Origin: a bacterium
GTDB taxonomy: Bacteria; Verrucomicrobiota; Verrucomicrobiia; Limisphaerales; J093
Length of the DNA stretch: 64,000 bases
Assembly: GCA_021780105.1 (NCBI GenBank)
Contig: JAJXZJ010000045.1
Coordinates: 229,021-293,020 of the forward strand
Direction: 5' to 3'
The notes below the pieces were generated by a model. That model was not told the DNA's origin. It made no database searches and saw nothing but the letters and a program-made list of their open reading frames with translations. The position numbers and the translations under genes were made by a program. Shown here piece after piece: positions 1 through 8,007 of the stretch; positions within the stretch are counted from its first letter, which is position 1; each line of letters begins with the position of its first letter.

Positions 1-193
1 GTTGCGCTGGATGGTGGCCCGTCGCGCTTTCATTCCTCAGGATTATGCCAACGTTACTCCGAAAACAAAGCGTAAATGAAGCCCTCTCCGGCAATTCCAC
101 GCCCGCAAAAGCGGCCCGAACCATCCATCGGGCACGGCTCCGCGCAAGCGCGCAACCGTGAAGCCGCAGGCGGAGCCGGGCCGAAACCGCATG

Positions 194-1123
194 TTACTCG
201 TCCAACGCGGCCAGGTAACGTTCGGCTTCGATGGCGGCCATGCATCCCATCCCCGCCGCTGTGATCGCCTGCCGGTAGGTCCGGTCCGCACAATCACCGG
301 CTACAAACACGCCGGCCACATTCGTGGCCGCGCCATGCTGTGGCTGGATGTAGCCGTGTTCGTCCAGGTTCAGCACGCCCTTGAACAACCCGGTGTTGGG
401 CTCGTGCCCGATGGCGACGAAGACGCCGGCGCACACGAGTTCACTTTCCGCGCCGGTCTTCAAATTCTTCAGCCGCACGCCGGTCACTTTGCCGGCATTC
501 ACATCCAGTATTTCCGTCACCACGGAGTCCCAAACCGGCTTGATTTTCGCATGACCAAGAACCCGCTCGGCCATGATCTTCGAGGCGCGCAACTGGTCGC
601 GGCGGTGGATCAGGTAAACGATCGAGCCGAAGCGGGTCAGATAAAGCGCCTCCTCGCAGGCCGAATCGCCGCCGCCGACCACGACCAACGGCTGGTTGCG
701 AAACGGCGGCAGCGCGCCGTCGCAAGTCGCGCAATAGGTCACGCCCTTCTTTTCCAGCTTGTGTTCGCTGTCCAGCCCGAGATGCCGGTGGCTCGCGCCC
801 GTGGCAACAATCAGCGCCCGCGTCCGGACTGCCTCGCCGTCCACGGTGACGGTGAACGGCGGCCGGGAAACGTCCACCTGCTCGACCTCGCCGAACTGGA
901 TGCGGGCACCGAACTTCTCGGCCTGCTGCTGCATCCGGGTCATCAACTCAAAGCCGTCCACGCCCTCCGGGAAGCCGGGAAAATTCTCCACCGCGCTGGT
1001 GGTGGTCAGCAACCCGCCCGGCATGACGCCGGTCAATACCAGCGGGCTGAGGTTGGCGCGGGCGGCGTAGATCGCCGCCGTAAGGCCGGCGCATCCGGTG
1101 CCGATGATGACAACTTTTTCCAT
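194..1123 (-). CDS. trxB: Thioredoxin reductase
   Basis: Cytoplasmic NADPH-dependent flavoenzyme that reduces thioredoxin; 309 residues, the usual length for the low-molecular-weight bacterial type. The FAD-binding GTGCAG motif is at about residues 8-13, the redox-active CATC at 131-134, the NADPH-binding GGGDSA at 150-155, and a C-terminal GVFVAGDC motif closes the FAD site. The start is set at the ATG whose product begins MEKVVIIG, because the frame stays open upstream but that extension is Arg-rich and matches nothing. No convincing Shine-Dalgarno site is visible. It lies downstream of the PEP-CTERM cluster on the same strand but behind a terminator, so it is probably transcribed alone. 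The family call is secure. Confidence 0.95.
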   Translation of the reverse strand: MEKVVIIGTGCAGLTAAIYAARANLSPLVLTGVMPGGLLTTTSAVENFPGFPEGVDGFELMTRMQQQAEKFGARIQFGEVEQVDVSRPPFTVTVDGEAVRTRALIVATGASHRHLGLDSEHKLEKKGVTYCATCDGALPPFRNQPLVVVGGGDSACEEALYLTRFGSIVYLIHRRDQLRASKIMAERVLGHAKIKPVWDSVVTEILDVNAGKVTGVRLKNLKTGAESELVCAGVFVAIGHEPNTGLFKGVLNLDEHGYIQPQHGAATNVAGVFVAGDCADRTYRQAITAAGMGCMAAIEAERYLAALDE

Positions 1124-1292
1124 GCGGGCCAAGATTAGTGCCCCGCCCGGCCGCTGGCAAGCCGCGCGCGCCCGCTTCCGTTCGTTGCGTGCGCCAGGCA
1201 ACTTGACATGGCAATGACATCGGCGTTTCTGGCTCCCGGCGTAATATCCCTGATCGCGCTGCAAGGTGGAGCCGTCAACAATTTCCGGCAAT

Positions 1293-1323
1293 TAAAAGGC
1301 CGCAGTCGTCGTGCGACTGCGGC
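1293..1323 (-). terminator. Intrinsic terminator of PEP-CTERM gene A
   Basis: A perfect 10-bp inverted repeat (arms 1299-1308 and 1314-1323, 5-nt loop) is followed on the minus strand by CTTTTAAT. It lies about 40 nt past the stop of the 1362-2048 gene. Similar GC-stem/T-tail structures follow the two sister genes. Confidence 0.75.
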
Positions 1324-1361
1324 GTGTGAGCGTTGCGGCCGTAGTCAGCCGCGAAGGTTTG

Positions 1362-2048
1362 TCAACCTTGGGCGCGGGCGCGCCGCCAGACGACCGTGCC
1401 CAGCAGCCCCAAGGCCGCCAAGGCACCGTAGGCACCCGGTTCGGGCACCACCGTGATGGAATGCACGCTGTAGTCCACACCCTGCGTTCCACCGTCGAAC
1501 TCAATCTTGATGCCGTTGATGTTATGGATGTCAGGCGATCCCACCGTGCTGAACGAGTTGACCGTCAGATCACCGGAGAATCCCGCACTGACCGGAACCG
1601 ACGCACTGAAGGAATTCCCCGTGCTGGTCGTCAGCCAGACGTTGATCGTCTGCGCGAGATCGGTGTGGAAGTCCTTCAGCGTCATGGACGCCGATGTGAG
1701 GTTCGCATGCAACCCGGCTCCATTCGCATCATAGTTGAGGAAGAGGTCGGGCGTGGCAAAGTCACCCGCGCTCTGCGTCAACCGACTGGGCGAGGTGGCC
1801 GTGTTGAACTCCAAACTGGCAGTCGTCGCTGCCGTGTAGGTTACCGTGTAGCTCGTGTCACGCTGACCGCCCAACATGCTTCCAGTTGTGCTGACAGCGA
1901 CACTGCCGCTTCCGACGTTAGGGGGGCTGTTCAAGGTGTAGGTGACGCCCCCTGATGGGTCGTTGAAGTCATCAACGACGATGGCCGCGTGGGCGGCCCC
2001 GGCCAGCGCCAGGACGGACCCGATCGCTGCGTTTCTTAGGTATCTCAT
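1362..2048 (-). CDS. PEP-CTERM sorting domain protein (tandem copy A)
   Basis: Secreted or surface-bound protein of unknown function, 228 residues. It has an N-terminal signal peptide (MRYLRNAAIGS to the AHA cleavage region), then the IVVDDFNDPSGGV opening shared with the next two genes. A beta-rich body follows. The C-terminal PEP-CTERM signal consists of VVPEP, a hydrophobic stretch and WRRARA. Such tails are cleaved and sorted by an exosortase; none lies in this window. The start is the ATG giving a clean signal peptide. A TTGACA box sits at 2154-2159 with only a weak -10 (2131-2136). It is the most divergent of three tandem paralogues. The sorting tail is certain; the function is unknown. 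Confidence 0.88.
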   Translation of the reverse strand: MRYLRNAAIGSVLALAGAAHAAIVVDDFNDPSGGVTYTLNSPPNVGSGSVAVSTTGSMLGGQRDTSYTVTYTAATTASLEFNTATSPSRLTQSAGDFATPDLFLNYDANGAGLHANLTSASMTLKDFHTDLAQTINVWLTTSTGNSFSASVPVSAGFSGDLTVNSFSTVGSPDIHNINGIKIEFDGGTQGVDYSVHSITVVPEPGAYGALAALGLLGTVVWRRARAQG

Positions 2049-2275
2049 GTTTATTACCTGTATTGTTTGGTTGCTCTGGCGGCACGGCCAAACCAAACGG
2101 CTTGTTACCCTAACCGCGCCGCAGGCGTGGGAAAGTCGCACAGCGCAATTAATTGTCAATTTTAACTTGCCTAATTAATCAAGAAGCCTCGTCCTGACGG
2201 ATGTCCAGATGGCGGATTGGGAATAATCCGGCAGCCGGCGCAACGGACTCTGTGTCGGGCAGGCGCTTCAACATC

Positions 2276-2308
2276 ATAAAAGGGCCGCAATCGAGTGAGT
2301 GCGGCCCT
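2276..2308 (-). terminator. Intrinsic terminator of PEP-CTERM gene B
   Basis: A perfect 9-bp inverted repeat (arms 2281-2289 and 2300-2308) is followed on the minus strand by CCCTTTTATG. It lies about 40 nt downstream of the 2348-3013 gene. Confidence 0.75.
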
Positions 2309-2347
2309 GTGTGAGGATTGCGGTTGCGGCCAGCCGTGAAAGCGGGG

Positions 2348-3013
2348 TCAACCTTGGGCGCGGGCGCGCCGCCAGATGACCGTGCCCAGCAGCCCCAAGG
2401 CCGTCAAGACCCCGTAGGCACCAGGCTCCGGCACCACCGAGATCGAGTGCAAGCTGAAGTCCGCACCCGGATCGCCCATGATTTCCACCCGGATCCCGGT
2501 CACCTGGCTCAGGTCACCGACACCGTTGGACAGCGTCAGCGTCAGGTCGCCGCTGTGGTTGCCGGCCACCGGCACCACACCACTGCTCAGCGTGCCGCCC
2601 GTGGTGTCAAACCACGCCTGCACCGACTCGCCGTTGGCATCCGTGCCGTAGTTGTGCAGCGTGAGCGTGTTACCCGTCAGGCTCACGTTGAACCCGCTGT
2701 AGTTCAATTTCACGTCCGGCGTTCCCGAGTTGTCGGCCGCTTCCACGAGATAGCTTCCGTAGGGCGCCACGTTGACACTCAAGGAGTCCACGCTGGAACC
2801 CCCCGTCGTGATCGAGTAGGTGATGTTGCGCGTCCCCAAGATATCCGCCCCCGTATTGGGACCAAGGTTCACGGTCGTGGGGCCTGGAGGTTGTGTGATC
2901 ATCGCTGTCACGCCCCCGCTGGGATCGTTGAAATCGTCAACGACGATCGCGGCATGCGCGACGCCCGCCAATGCAACGGCCGAGCCGAGCGCCATGTGTT
3001 TCAAGTGCTTCAT
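2348..3013 (-). CDS. PEP-CTERM sorting domain protein (tandem copy B)
   Basis: Secreted protein of 221 residues, function unknown. It starts MKHLKHMALGS with a typical signal peptide, continues with IVVDDFNDPSGGV, and ends in a PEP-CTERM tail (VVPEPGAYG, hydrophobic segment, WRRARAQG). It is very close to the next gene (copy C) through most of its length, sharing stretches such as VKLNYSG, VSLTGNTLTLH and GNHSGDLTLTLSNGVGD, which shows recent duplication. The start ATG has one of the few good Shine-Dalgarno sites in the window (AAAGGG, about 5 nt upstream). A strong sigma-70-like promoter lies at 3119-3146 and a terminator at 2276-2308, so it is a single-gene unit. Confidence 0.9.
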   Translation of the reverse strand: MKHLKHMALGSAVALAGVAHAAIVVDDFNDPSGGVTAMITQPPGPTTVNLGPNTGADILGTRNITYSITTGGSSVDSLSVNVAPYGSYLVEAADNSGTPDVKLNYSGFNVSLTGNTLTLHNYGTDANGESVQAWFDTTGGTLSSGVVPVAGNHSGDLTLTLSNGVGDLSQVTGIRVEIMGDPGADFSLHSISVVPEPGAYGVLTALGLLGTVIWRRARAQG

Positions 3014-3118
3014 ATTACCCTTTCTGTGCTTTGTGGTTGTCACCACAGCGGCACGGCCGGACACACGAATGCCCCCAAAAACAACACCGCACCGCAGACA
3101 ACGAAGGGATTCTATCAC

Positions 3119-3146
3119 AGTCATACTTATGGTCAAGAGATTGCTT
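3119..3146 (-). promoter_or_regulatory. Sigma-70-type promoter of PEP-CTERM gene B
   Basis: On the minus strand a TTGACC -35 box (3141-3146) is separated by 16 nt from a TAGAAT -10 box (3119-3124), about 105 nt upstream of the ATG at 3013. Confidence 0.6.
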
Positions 3147-3235
3147 GCTTATGACTATGACCGGGGGCAACGTTCCCTGATGGATGCGGGCATGGCAGTG
3201 CCGCGTCGAACTTCCCAACACTGCGCCCGGAGACA

Positions 3236-3262
3236 ATAAGGCCGCAATCGGGCGATTGCGGC
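3236..3262 (-). terminator. Probable terminator of PEP-CTERM gene C
   Basis: A perfect 10-bp inverted repeat (arms 3241-3250 and 3253-3262) is followed on the minus strand by CTTATTG, a weaker T-tract than those of the two sister genes. It occupies the same position relative to its gene. Confidence 0.6.
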
Positions 3263-3306
3263 GTGTGTGTGTTACGGTCGTGATCAGCCGCGAGGGCTGG
3301 TCAGCC

Positions 3307-3963
3307 CTAGGCGCGGGCGCGCCGCCAGATGACCGTGCCCAGCAGTCCCAGGGCCGTCAGGGCGCCATAGGCGCGCGGTTCGGGCACCACGTCAATGGCG
3401 TGAATCTGGAAATCCGCCCCCGGATCTCCCGTGATTTCCACCCGGATCCCGGTCACGTGGCTCAGATCGCCGACGCCGTTGGACAGCGTCAGCGTCAGGT
3501 CGCCGCTGTGATTGCCGGCCACCGGCATCACGCTGCTGCTCAGCGTGCCGCCCGTGGTGTCAAACCACGCCTGGACCGACTCGGCGTTGGCATCCGTGTT
3601 GTAGTCGTGCAGCGTGAGGGTATTGCCCGTCAAGCTCACGTTGAGCCCGCTGTAGTTCAGCTTCACGTCGGGTGAACCGGCGTTGTCGGACGCTTCGGTG
3701 AGGTAGCTCCCGTAGGGGGCCGTGTTAACGCTGATCGAATCAGTCGTTGCGCCACTCGGGGTGACCGAGTAGGTGATGTTCCGCGTCCCCAGCAGGGATC
3801 CCGTCGTAGGCCCAAGGCTCACGGTCGTGGCTCCCGGAGGACTCGATATGGTCGCACTCACGCCGCCACTGGGATCGTCGAAGTCATCAACGACAATGGC
3901 AGCCTGAGCCGCGCCAGCCAGCGCCAGGGCCGCCCCCAGCGCTGCGTTTCTTAGGTGCTTCAT
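3307..3963 (-). CDS. PEP-CTERM sorting domain protein (tandem copy C)
   Basis: Third tandem paralogue, 218 residues, secreted, function unknown. It has a signal peptide (MKHLRNAALGA to AQA), then IVVDDFDDPSGGV, a beta-rich body nearly collinear with copy B, and the C-terminal sorting tail VVPEPRAYG followed by a hydrophobic helix and WRRARA. The start ATG is preceded by an AAAGGT Shine-Dalgarno-like site. A good promoter lies at 4061-4089. B and C differ by scattered substitutions and short indels in the N-terminal third, consistent with duplication followed by drift, possibly with diversifying selection on the exposed part. Confidence 0.9.
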   Translation of the reverse strand: MKHLRNAALGAALALAGAAQAAIVVDDFDDPSGGVSATISSPPGATTVSLGPTTGSLLGTRNITYSVTPSGATTDSISVNTAPYGSYLTEASDNAGSPDVKLNYSGLNVSLTGNTLTLHDYNTDANAESVQAWFDTTGGTLSSSVMPVAGNHSGDLTLTLSNGVGDLSHVTGIRVEITGDPGADFQIHAIDVVPEPRAYGALTALGLLGTVIWRRARA

Positions 3964-4060
3964 GTTAACCTTTCGGCTGATATGGTTTAATTGCACCGCA
4001 CGGCACGGTTGGACACCGCCAGTGTCCGCGAAGAATCCGACTCCGCGCCGTTTGGCAAGC

Positions 4061-4089
4061 ATAATCTCATGACTCTCACTTCACGTCAA
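4061..4089 (-). promoter_or_regulatory. Sigma-70-type promoter of PEP-CTERM gene C
   Basis: On the minus strand TTGACG (4084-4089) is separated by 17 nt from GATTAT (4061-4066), about 100 nt upstream of the ATG at 3963. Confidence 0.55.
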
Positions 4090-4457
4090 CTTCGGATGAT
4101 CTAATTCGTGTCACGAGATGATCACGTCTTTTTGGCAGAAGCAAAACGCCCAGGCTCCGCACCACACCTTGAGTGTCATGCGTTTCTCTTTCAATGATGG
4201 ATGGGGTGGTAAAAGTGCGTTTCGAGGCCGGCCTGACGGCCGAACGATGATCACGAACGCCCGGCGTTGCATGCCCCCGCTCCATTCTCCCGCGCGGCAA
4301 CCGGCCAGGCGGGCGATTTGGCCCGCCGCCCGGAGGAGCACCACGCTGCAACGCCATCAAGACGCGGGAATCGGAGTTTCACCGGCAAACTCCGGAATTT
4401 AAGCCATAACTGTAGCGGATAATTGAAATTCGATGCGCTTGGTGTTTTGAGCCGTTT
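4090..4457. other. Intergenic stretch without a recognisable gene
   Basis: This 370-nt gap lies between the promoter of PEP-CTERM copy C and the stop of the nitroreductase. Short open frames exist on both strands, but their products (Arg/Pro-rich) resemble no family and have no signal peptide or ribosome binding site. I see no RNA gene or repeat. Confidence 0.4.
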
Positions 4458-5150
4458 TCACCGCGGACGCGCGGTTGCCGGCGCAGGGGAAACCGGGGCA
4501 GGATGGCCCACCGCCTGGGCCAAAACGATCCGTTGATCCGGCCTCAGGTTCATCGCGCGGCTCAAGGGCGCGCGGTCCAGATCGTGAACCACCGTGGCCA
4601 GCCCCGCCGAGGCGCAGAAGAGATACACGTTCTGGCTGACAAAGCCGGTGTCCACCGTGGCGTAGAACTCCTTCCGCTCCGGACTCGCCTTGGTCAGGCG
4701 GGCGAGATCCGCCACGTAAATCAGGGCCACCGGCGCCACCTTGGAGAAATCGCCGCCGTCGGTCATGGCGCGAAGGTCCGCGGCCAAAACCGGCCGAAGC
4801 CGGTGCGGCCCGGGTTCGTAGAGGAACAATCCGCCGGCGGTGGCCGCGTAAATGTCCACCTCCTGGGAATTCATCGCCGACGGCGCGGTGCGATGATCCG
4901 TCGCCGGCCGGTTGATGCCGAAAGCGGCCCAGAGCAAGTCGGAGAGTTGCTGGGCGCTCAGCGTGTTGGTCTGAAAGTCGCGCCGCGTCTGGCGCTCCTT
5001 GAGCGCCTGCATCAGCGGCAGGCCGCCCGACTGGTGCGGCGGCGGCAGGTCAATGGGTTTGAGATCGGCCGCCAGTGCGGCGCGGACGCAAGCGCCCACG
5101 AGGACGAGCTTGACGGTTAAACCCAAATTCAGGTGGCCATGAATCTTCAT
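4458..5150 (-). CDS. Exported nitroreductase-family protein (SagB-like)
   Basis: FMN-dependent nitroreductase-fold protein of 230 residues with an N-terminal hydrophobic export segment (residues about 10-28, ending ALAA). The body begins with the family motif QTRRDF, followed by LSAQQLSDLLWAAFG and PSAMNSQEVDIY, typical of the single-domain SagB-type or 'exported nitroreductase' group. DTGFVSQNVYLFCASAGLATV corresponds to the helix that packs against FMN. Substrate unknown. The start MKIHGHLN is chosen because an AAAGG site lies about 7 nt upstream and it yields a signal peptide. The open frame running far upstream is antisense to the next gene and spurious. It is divergent from the uroporphyrinogen-decarboxylase-family gene, with 150 nt between them. 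Confidence 0.85.
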   Translation of the reverse strand: MKIHGHLNLGLTVKLVLVGACVRAALAADLKPIDLPPPHQSGGLPLMQALKERQTRRDFQTNTLSAQQLSDLLWAAFGINRPATDHRTAPSAMNSQEVDIYAATAGGLFLYEPGPHRLRPVLAADLRAMTDGGDFSKVAPVALIYVADLARLTKASPERKEFYATVDTGFVSQNVYLFCASAGLATVVHDLDRAPLSRAMNLRPDQRIVLAQAVGHPAPVSPAPATARPR

Positions 5151-5303
5151 TGCAATGCCTTTCCCGACGGATATTCGGCAAACCGCAGACCGCGCGCCAT
5201 TGATTTCGGTCAAGGCAGCGGCGACGCGGAAGGGGACGATTGCGTCGCGGCCGGCTTGAAGAGTTCTTGAAGAGTTCTCCCCCGGCGGTCGCACTTGATG
5301 CTT

Positions 5304-6314
5304 ATGAACGGACGCGAACGCATTCTTGCCCGGCTGGCCGGCCGGCCGGTGGATCACCTGCCGTTGATGCCCATCACCATGATGTTCGCCGCCGACCAAA
5401 TCGGCGCGCGCTATCGCGATTATGCCACCGACCACCGGGTGCTGGTCGAAGCGCAGCTCCGCACGGCGGAGACATTTGATTTCGACTACGTCTCCTGCAT
5501 TTCCGACCCGGCGCGCGAAGCCGCCGATTGCGGGGCCAAGGTGGAATTCTTTGAAAATCAACCGGCCGCCATCGTCGAAAGTCAGGCGCGTCTGGCGGAC
5601 AAAGCCGAACTCGCGCGCCTGCCAATGCCCGATCCGCTGGGCGGCGGGCGCATGACCGACCGCGTGCGTGCCGCGGCGCTGTTCCAGGAACGCGTCGCCG
5701 GCCAGAAACTCATTGAAGGCTGGGTGGAGGGACCGTGCGCCGAGGCGGCCGATCTGCGCGGCATCAACACGTTGATGACCGACTTCTTCGACGATCCGAA
5801 GTTCGTCGCCGAGTTGTTCGAGTTCATCGTGGCGATGGAACTGCGGTTCGCCAGGGCGCAGATCGAAGCCGGCGTGGACCTGATCGGCGTCGGCGACGCC
5901 GCGGCATCGTTGGTCGGCCCGCAGATTTACCAGGAATTCGTGTGGCCGTTCGAAAAGCGGCTGGTGGATGGCCTGCACGCCCTCGGCACCAAGGTCCGCC
6001 TGCACATCTGCGGCAACACGCGGCGCATCCTGGCCGGCATGGGGCGTCTGGGGTGCGACATCGTGGATCTCGATTACCCATCGCCATTGGGGGAAGCCCG
6101 CGCGCACATGGGACCAACCCAGGTTCTGCTGGGCAACCTGCACCCGGTGAACGTCGTTCGCGACGGCACGCCGGCCAGCATCACCGCCGCCATCGCCGAA
6201 TGCCATCGGCAGGCCGGCCCAAACTACATCGTCGGCGCGGGTTGCGAGGTGCCGCGCGGCACACCGGAGGCAAACCTTCTCGCCCTGACCGCCTACGCCC
6301 GCAACCGGGCTTGA
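5304..6314 (+). CDS. Uroporphyrinogen decarboxylase-family methyltransferase (MtaA/CmuA-like)
   Basis: TIM-barrel protein of 336 residues. In this family HemE decarboxylates uroporphyrinogen, while MtaA/CmuA-type members transfer methyl groups to or from corrinoid proteins. This member has the HICG motif (H234, C236) typical of the zinc-binding methyltransferase branch, and ends with the conserved GCEVPRGTP segment, also characteristic of that branch. It is therefore probably not the heme enzyme. The start MNGRERIL matches the usual family beginning; in-frame ATG at 5298 and TTG at 5295 are alternatives. The methyl donor is unknown. A B12-binding radical SAM gene follows, and a RACo-like corrinoid activator lies at 61613, which together suggest corrinoid one-carbon chemistry. 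Confidence 0.85.
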   Translation: MNGRERILARLAGRPVDHLPLMPITMMFAADQIGARYRDYATDHRVLVEAQLRTAETFDFDYVSCISDPAREAADCGAKVEFFENQPAAIVESQARLADKAELARLPMPDPLGGGRMTDRVRAAALFQERVAGQKLIEGWVEGPCAEAADLRGINTLMTDFFDDPKFVAELFEFIVAMELRFARAQIEAGVDLIGVGDAAASLVGPQIYQEFVWPFEKRLVDGLHALGTKVRLHICGNTRRILAGMGRLGCDIVDLDYPSPLGEARAHMGPTQVLLGNLHPVNVVRDGTPASITAAIAECHRQAGPNYIVGAGCEVPRGTPEANLLALTAYARNRA

Positions 6315-6452
6315 GCGACCGTCTCGGGGTCTTTTCAGGTGGCAAGGCCACGCAGCAGATTTTGCTTTCGCGCTGGCAGGTCCGGGCCTAGTGGTAATGA
6401 CGCGAACGACGCCGCCGAGCCAATCGGTTCAGGGCGATTCTTCCAAAACCAA

Positions 6453-7925
6453 ATGAACATCTTGCTGGTTTATCCGCAGACGCCGGACACGTTCTGGAGT
6501 TTCAAGCACGTCATGCGTTTCGTCTCCAAACGCGCCGCCTTTCCGCCGCTGGGCCTGTTGACCATCGCCGCCATGCTCCCGGCGGACTGGCAGTTGAAGC
6601 TTGTGGACACAAACGTCGAGCGGTTGCACGACGACGACCTGCGCCGGGCCGATTACGTAATGATCAGCGCGATGATCATCCATAAACAATCGGTCCAGGA
6701 AATCGTCGCCCGCTGCCGCAAATTGGGCAAACCGGTCATCGCCGGCGGGCCGCTTTTCACCACAGGATACCAGGCGTTCCCGGAAATTCAACACTTCGTG
6801 CTCGGCGAGGCGGAGGACCTGCTGCCGCGGCTGGTGGAAGACCTACGGCGCGGCACGGTCCAGCACGCCTACCAGGCGACGGAGCGGCCGGACATCACCC
6901 GCGTGCCCGTGCCGCGGTGGGATTTGATTGACCTGCGCCACTACGCCACGATGGCCGTCCAGTTCTCGCGCGGCTGTCCGTTCGACTGCGAGTTTTGCGA
7001 CATCATCGTGATGAACGGCCGCGTGCCACGCACCAAGTCGTCCGTCCAGCTCATCGCCGAGCTGGAGCAACTGCGCCTTCGTGGATGGAAGGACATGGTG
7101 TTCGTCGTGGATGACAATTTCATCGGCAAGAAACGGGACACCCGCGCGCTGCTGCACGAAATCATCGCCTGGCGCGAGCGCACCGGCGCGGAAATGGGCT
7201 TCCTCACTGAAGCCTCCGCCAACCTGGCCGACGACGAGGATCTGCTGACGTTGATGGTGCGGGCCGGCTTCAAGAAGGTCTTCGTCGGCATCGAGACGCC
7301 GTCGGTGGAAAGCTTGACCGAGTGCCGCAAGTTGCAGAACAGCCGGCGCGACCTCATCGCCACGGTGCAAACGCTCCAGCGCGCCGGCCTGGAGGTCATG
7401 GGCGGCTTCATCGTCGGCTTCGACAGCGACAAGCACGACATCTTCAAGCGGCAGTTCGAGTTCATCCAGACATCCGGCGTGGTGACGGCGATGGTGGGTC
7501 TGCTCAATGCGCTGCCACAGACGCGCCTTTACCAGCGCCTCAAAATGGAGGGTCGCCTGGAAACCGACAGCACCGGCAACAACACCGAAGCCACGCTGAA
7601 CTTCCGGCCAAAGCTGAACCGCGAGTTTCTCATCAACGGCTACCGCGACTTGATGAAGCGACTCTACGAGCCGCGCAATTACTACCAGCGCATCCGCACC
7701 TTCTTGAAGCAGCACAAACCGGAAGGTCCGCGCGTGCGGATCTCGTGGTCGGACACGCAGGCGTTCTTCAAATCCTTCTGGCTGCTTGGCGTGTGGCACC
7801 GTGGCCGCCGCGCGTACTGGCAGTTCTTCCTCGGCACCCTGCTGCGTCGCCCGGCGCAGTTCCGACAGGCCATGGAACTTGCCATCATGGGCTATCACTT
7901 CCGCCGTGTGGCCAGCCATCTGTAA
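6453..7925 (+). CDS. B12-binding domain radical SAM protein (DUF4070 type)
   Basis: Cobalamin-dependent radical SAM enzyme of 490 residues. The N-terminal Rossmann-like B12-binding domain (about 1-140, beginning MNILLVYPQTP) lacks an obvious DxHxxG motif, as many class B enzymes do. The radical SAM core carries the CxxxCxxC cluster at C175, C179 and C182. The C-terminal part (from about 350, DFRDLMKRLY-like region) fits the DUF4070 domain found in the hopanoid methylase HpnP and relatives. These enzymes methylate or rearrange unactivated carbons. The product is unknown, and nothing in the neighbourhood indicates hopanoid synthesis. The start ATG gives the canonical family N-terminus. It may be cotranscribed with the upstream methyltransferase (138-nt gap). 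Confidence 0.87.
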   Translation: MNILLVYPQTPDTFWSFKHVMRFVSKRAAFPPLGLLTIAAMLPADWQLKLVDTNVERLHDDDLRRADYVMISAMIIHKQSVQEIVARCRKLGKPVIAGGPLFTTGYQAFPEIQHFVLGEAEDLLPRLVEDLRRGTVQHAYQATERPDITRVPVPRWDLIDLRHYATMAVQFSRGCPFDCEFCDIIVMNGRVPRTKSSVQLIAELEQLRLRGWKDMVFVVDDNFIGKKRDTRALLHEIIAWRERTGAEMGFLTEASANLADDEDLLTLMVRAGFKKVFVGIETPSVESLTECRKLQNSRRDLIATVQTLQRAGLEVMGGFIVGFDSDKHDIFKRQFEFIQTSGVVTAMVGLLNALPQTRLYQRLKMEGRLETDSTGNNTEATLNFRPKLNREFLINGYRDLMKRLYEPRNYYQRIRTFLKQHKPEGPRVRISWSDTQAFFKSFWLLGVWHRGRRAYWQFFLGTLLRRPAQFRQAMELAIMGYHFRRVASHL

Positions 7926-8007
7926 ACCAAACGCGGCGCGCGCCCGCCTTTCCGAGCGCCAGCCGGTTTCGGCCAGACACCGAATACTGACTCCCCCCGG
8001 TGCGCTG

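Noticed and set aside
158..1138. Long + strand open frame of 326 codons opposite trxB
   Set aside because: It mirrors trxB on the other strand; the product is His/Arg/Ala-rich without any family motif, as expected from antisense of a high-GC gene.
4076..4360. Short overlapping frames between the PEP-CTERM trio and the nitroreductase
   Set aside because: Arg/Pro-rich products, no signal peptide, no Shine-Dalgarno and no homology recognised.
6453..7925. Assignment of the B12 radical SAM protein as hopanoid methylase HpnP
   Set aside because: The domain order is similar, but this architecture is shared by many families and no hopanoid gene is nearby.
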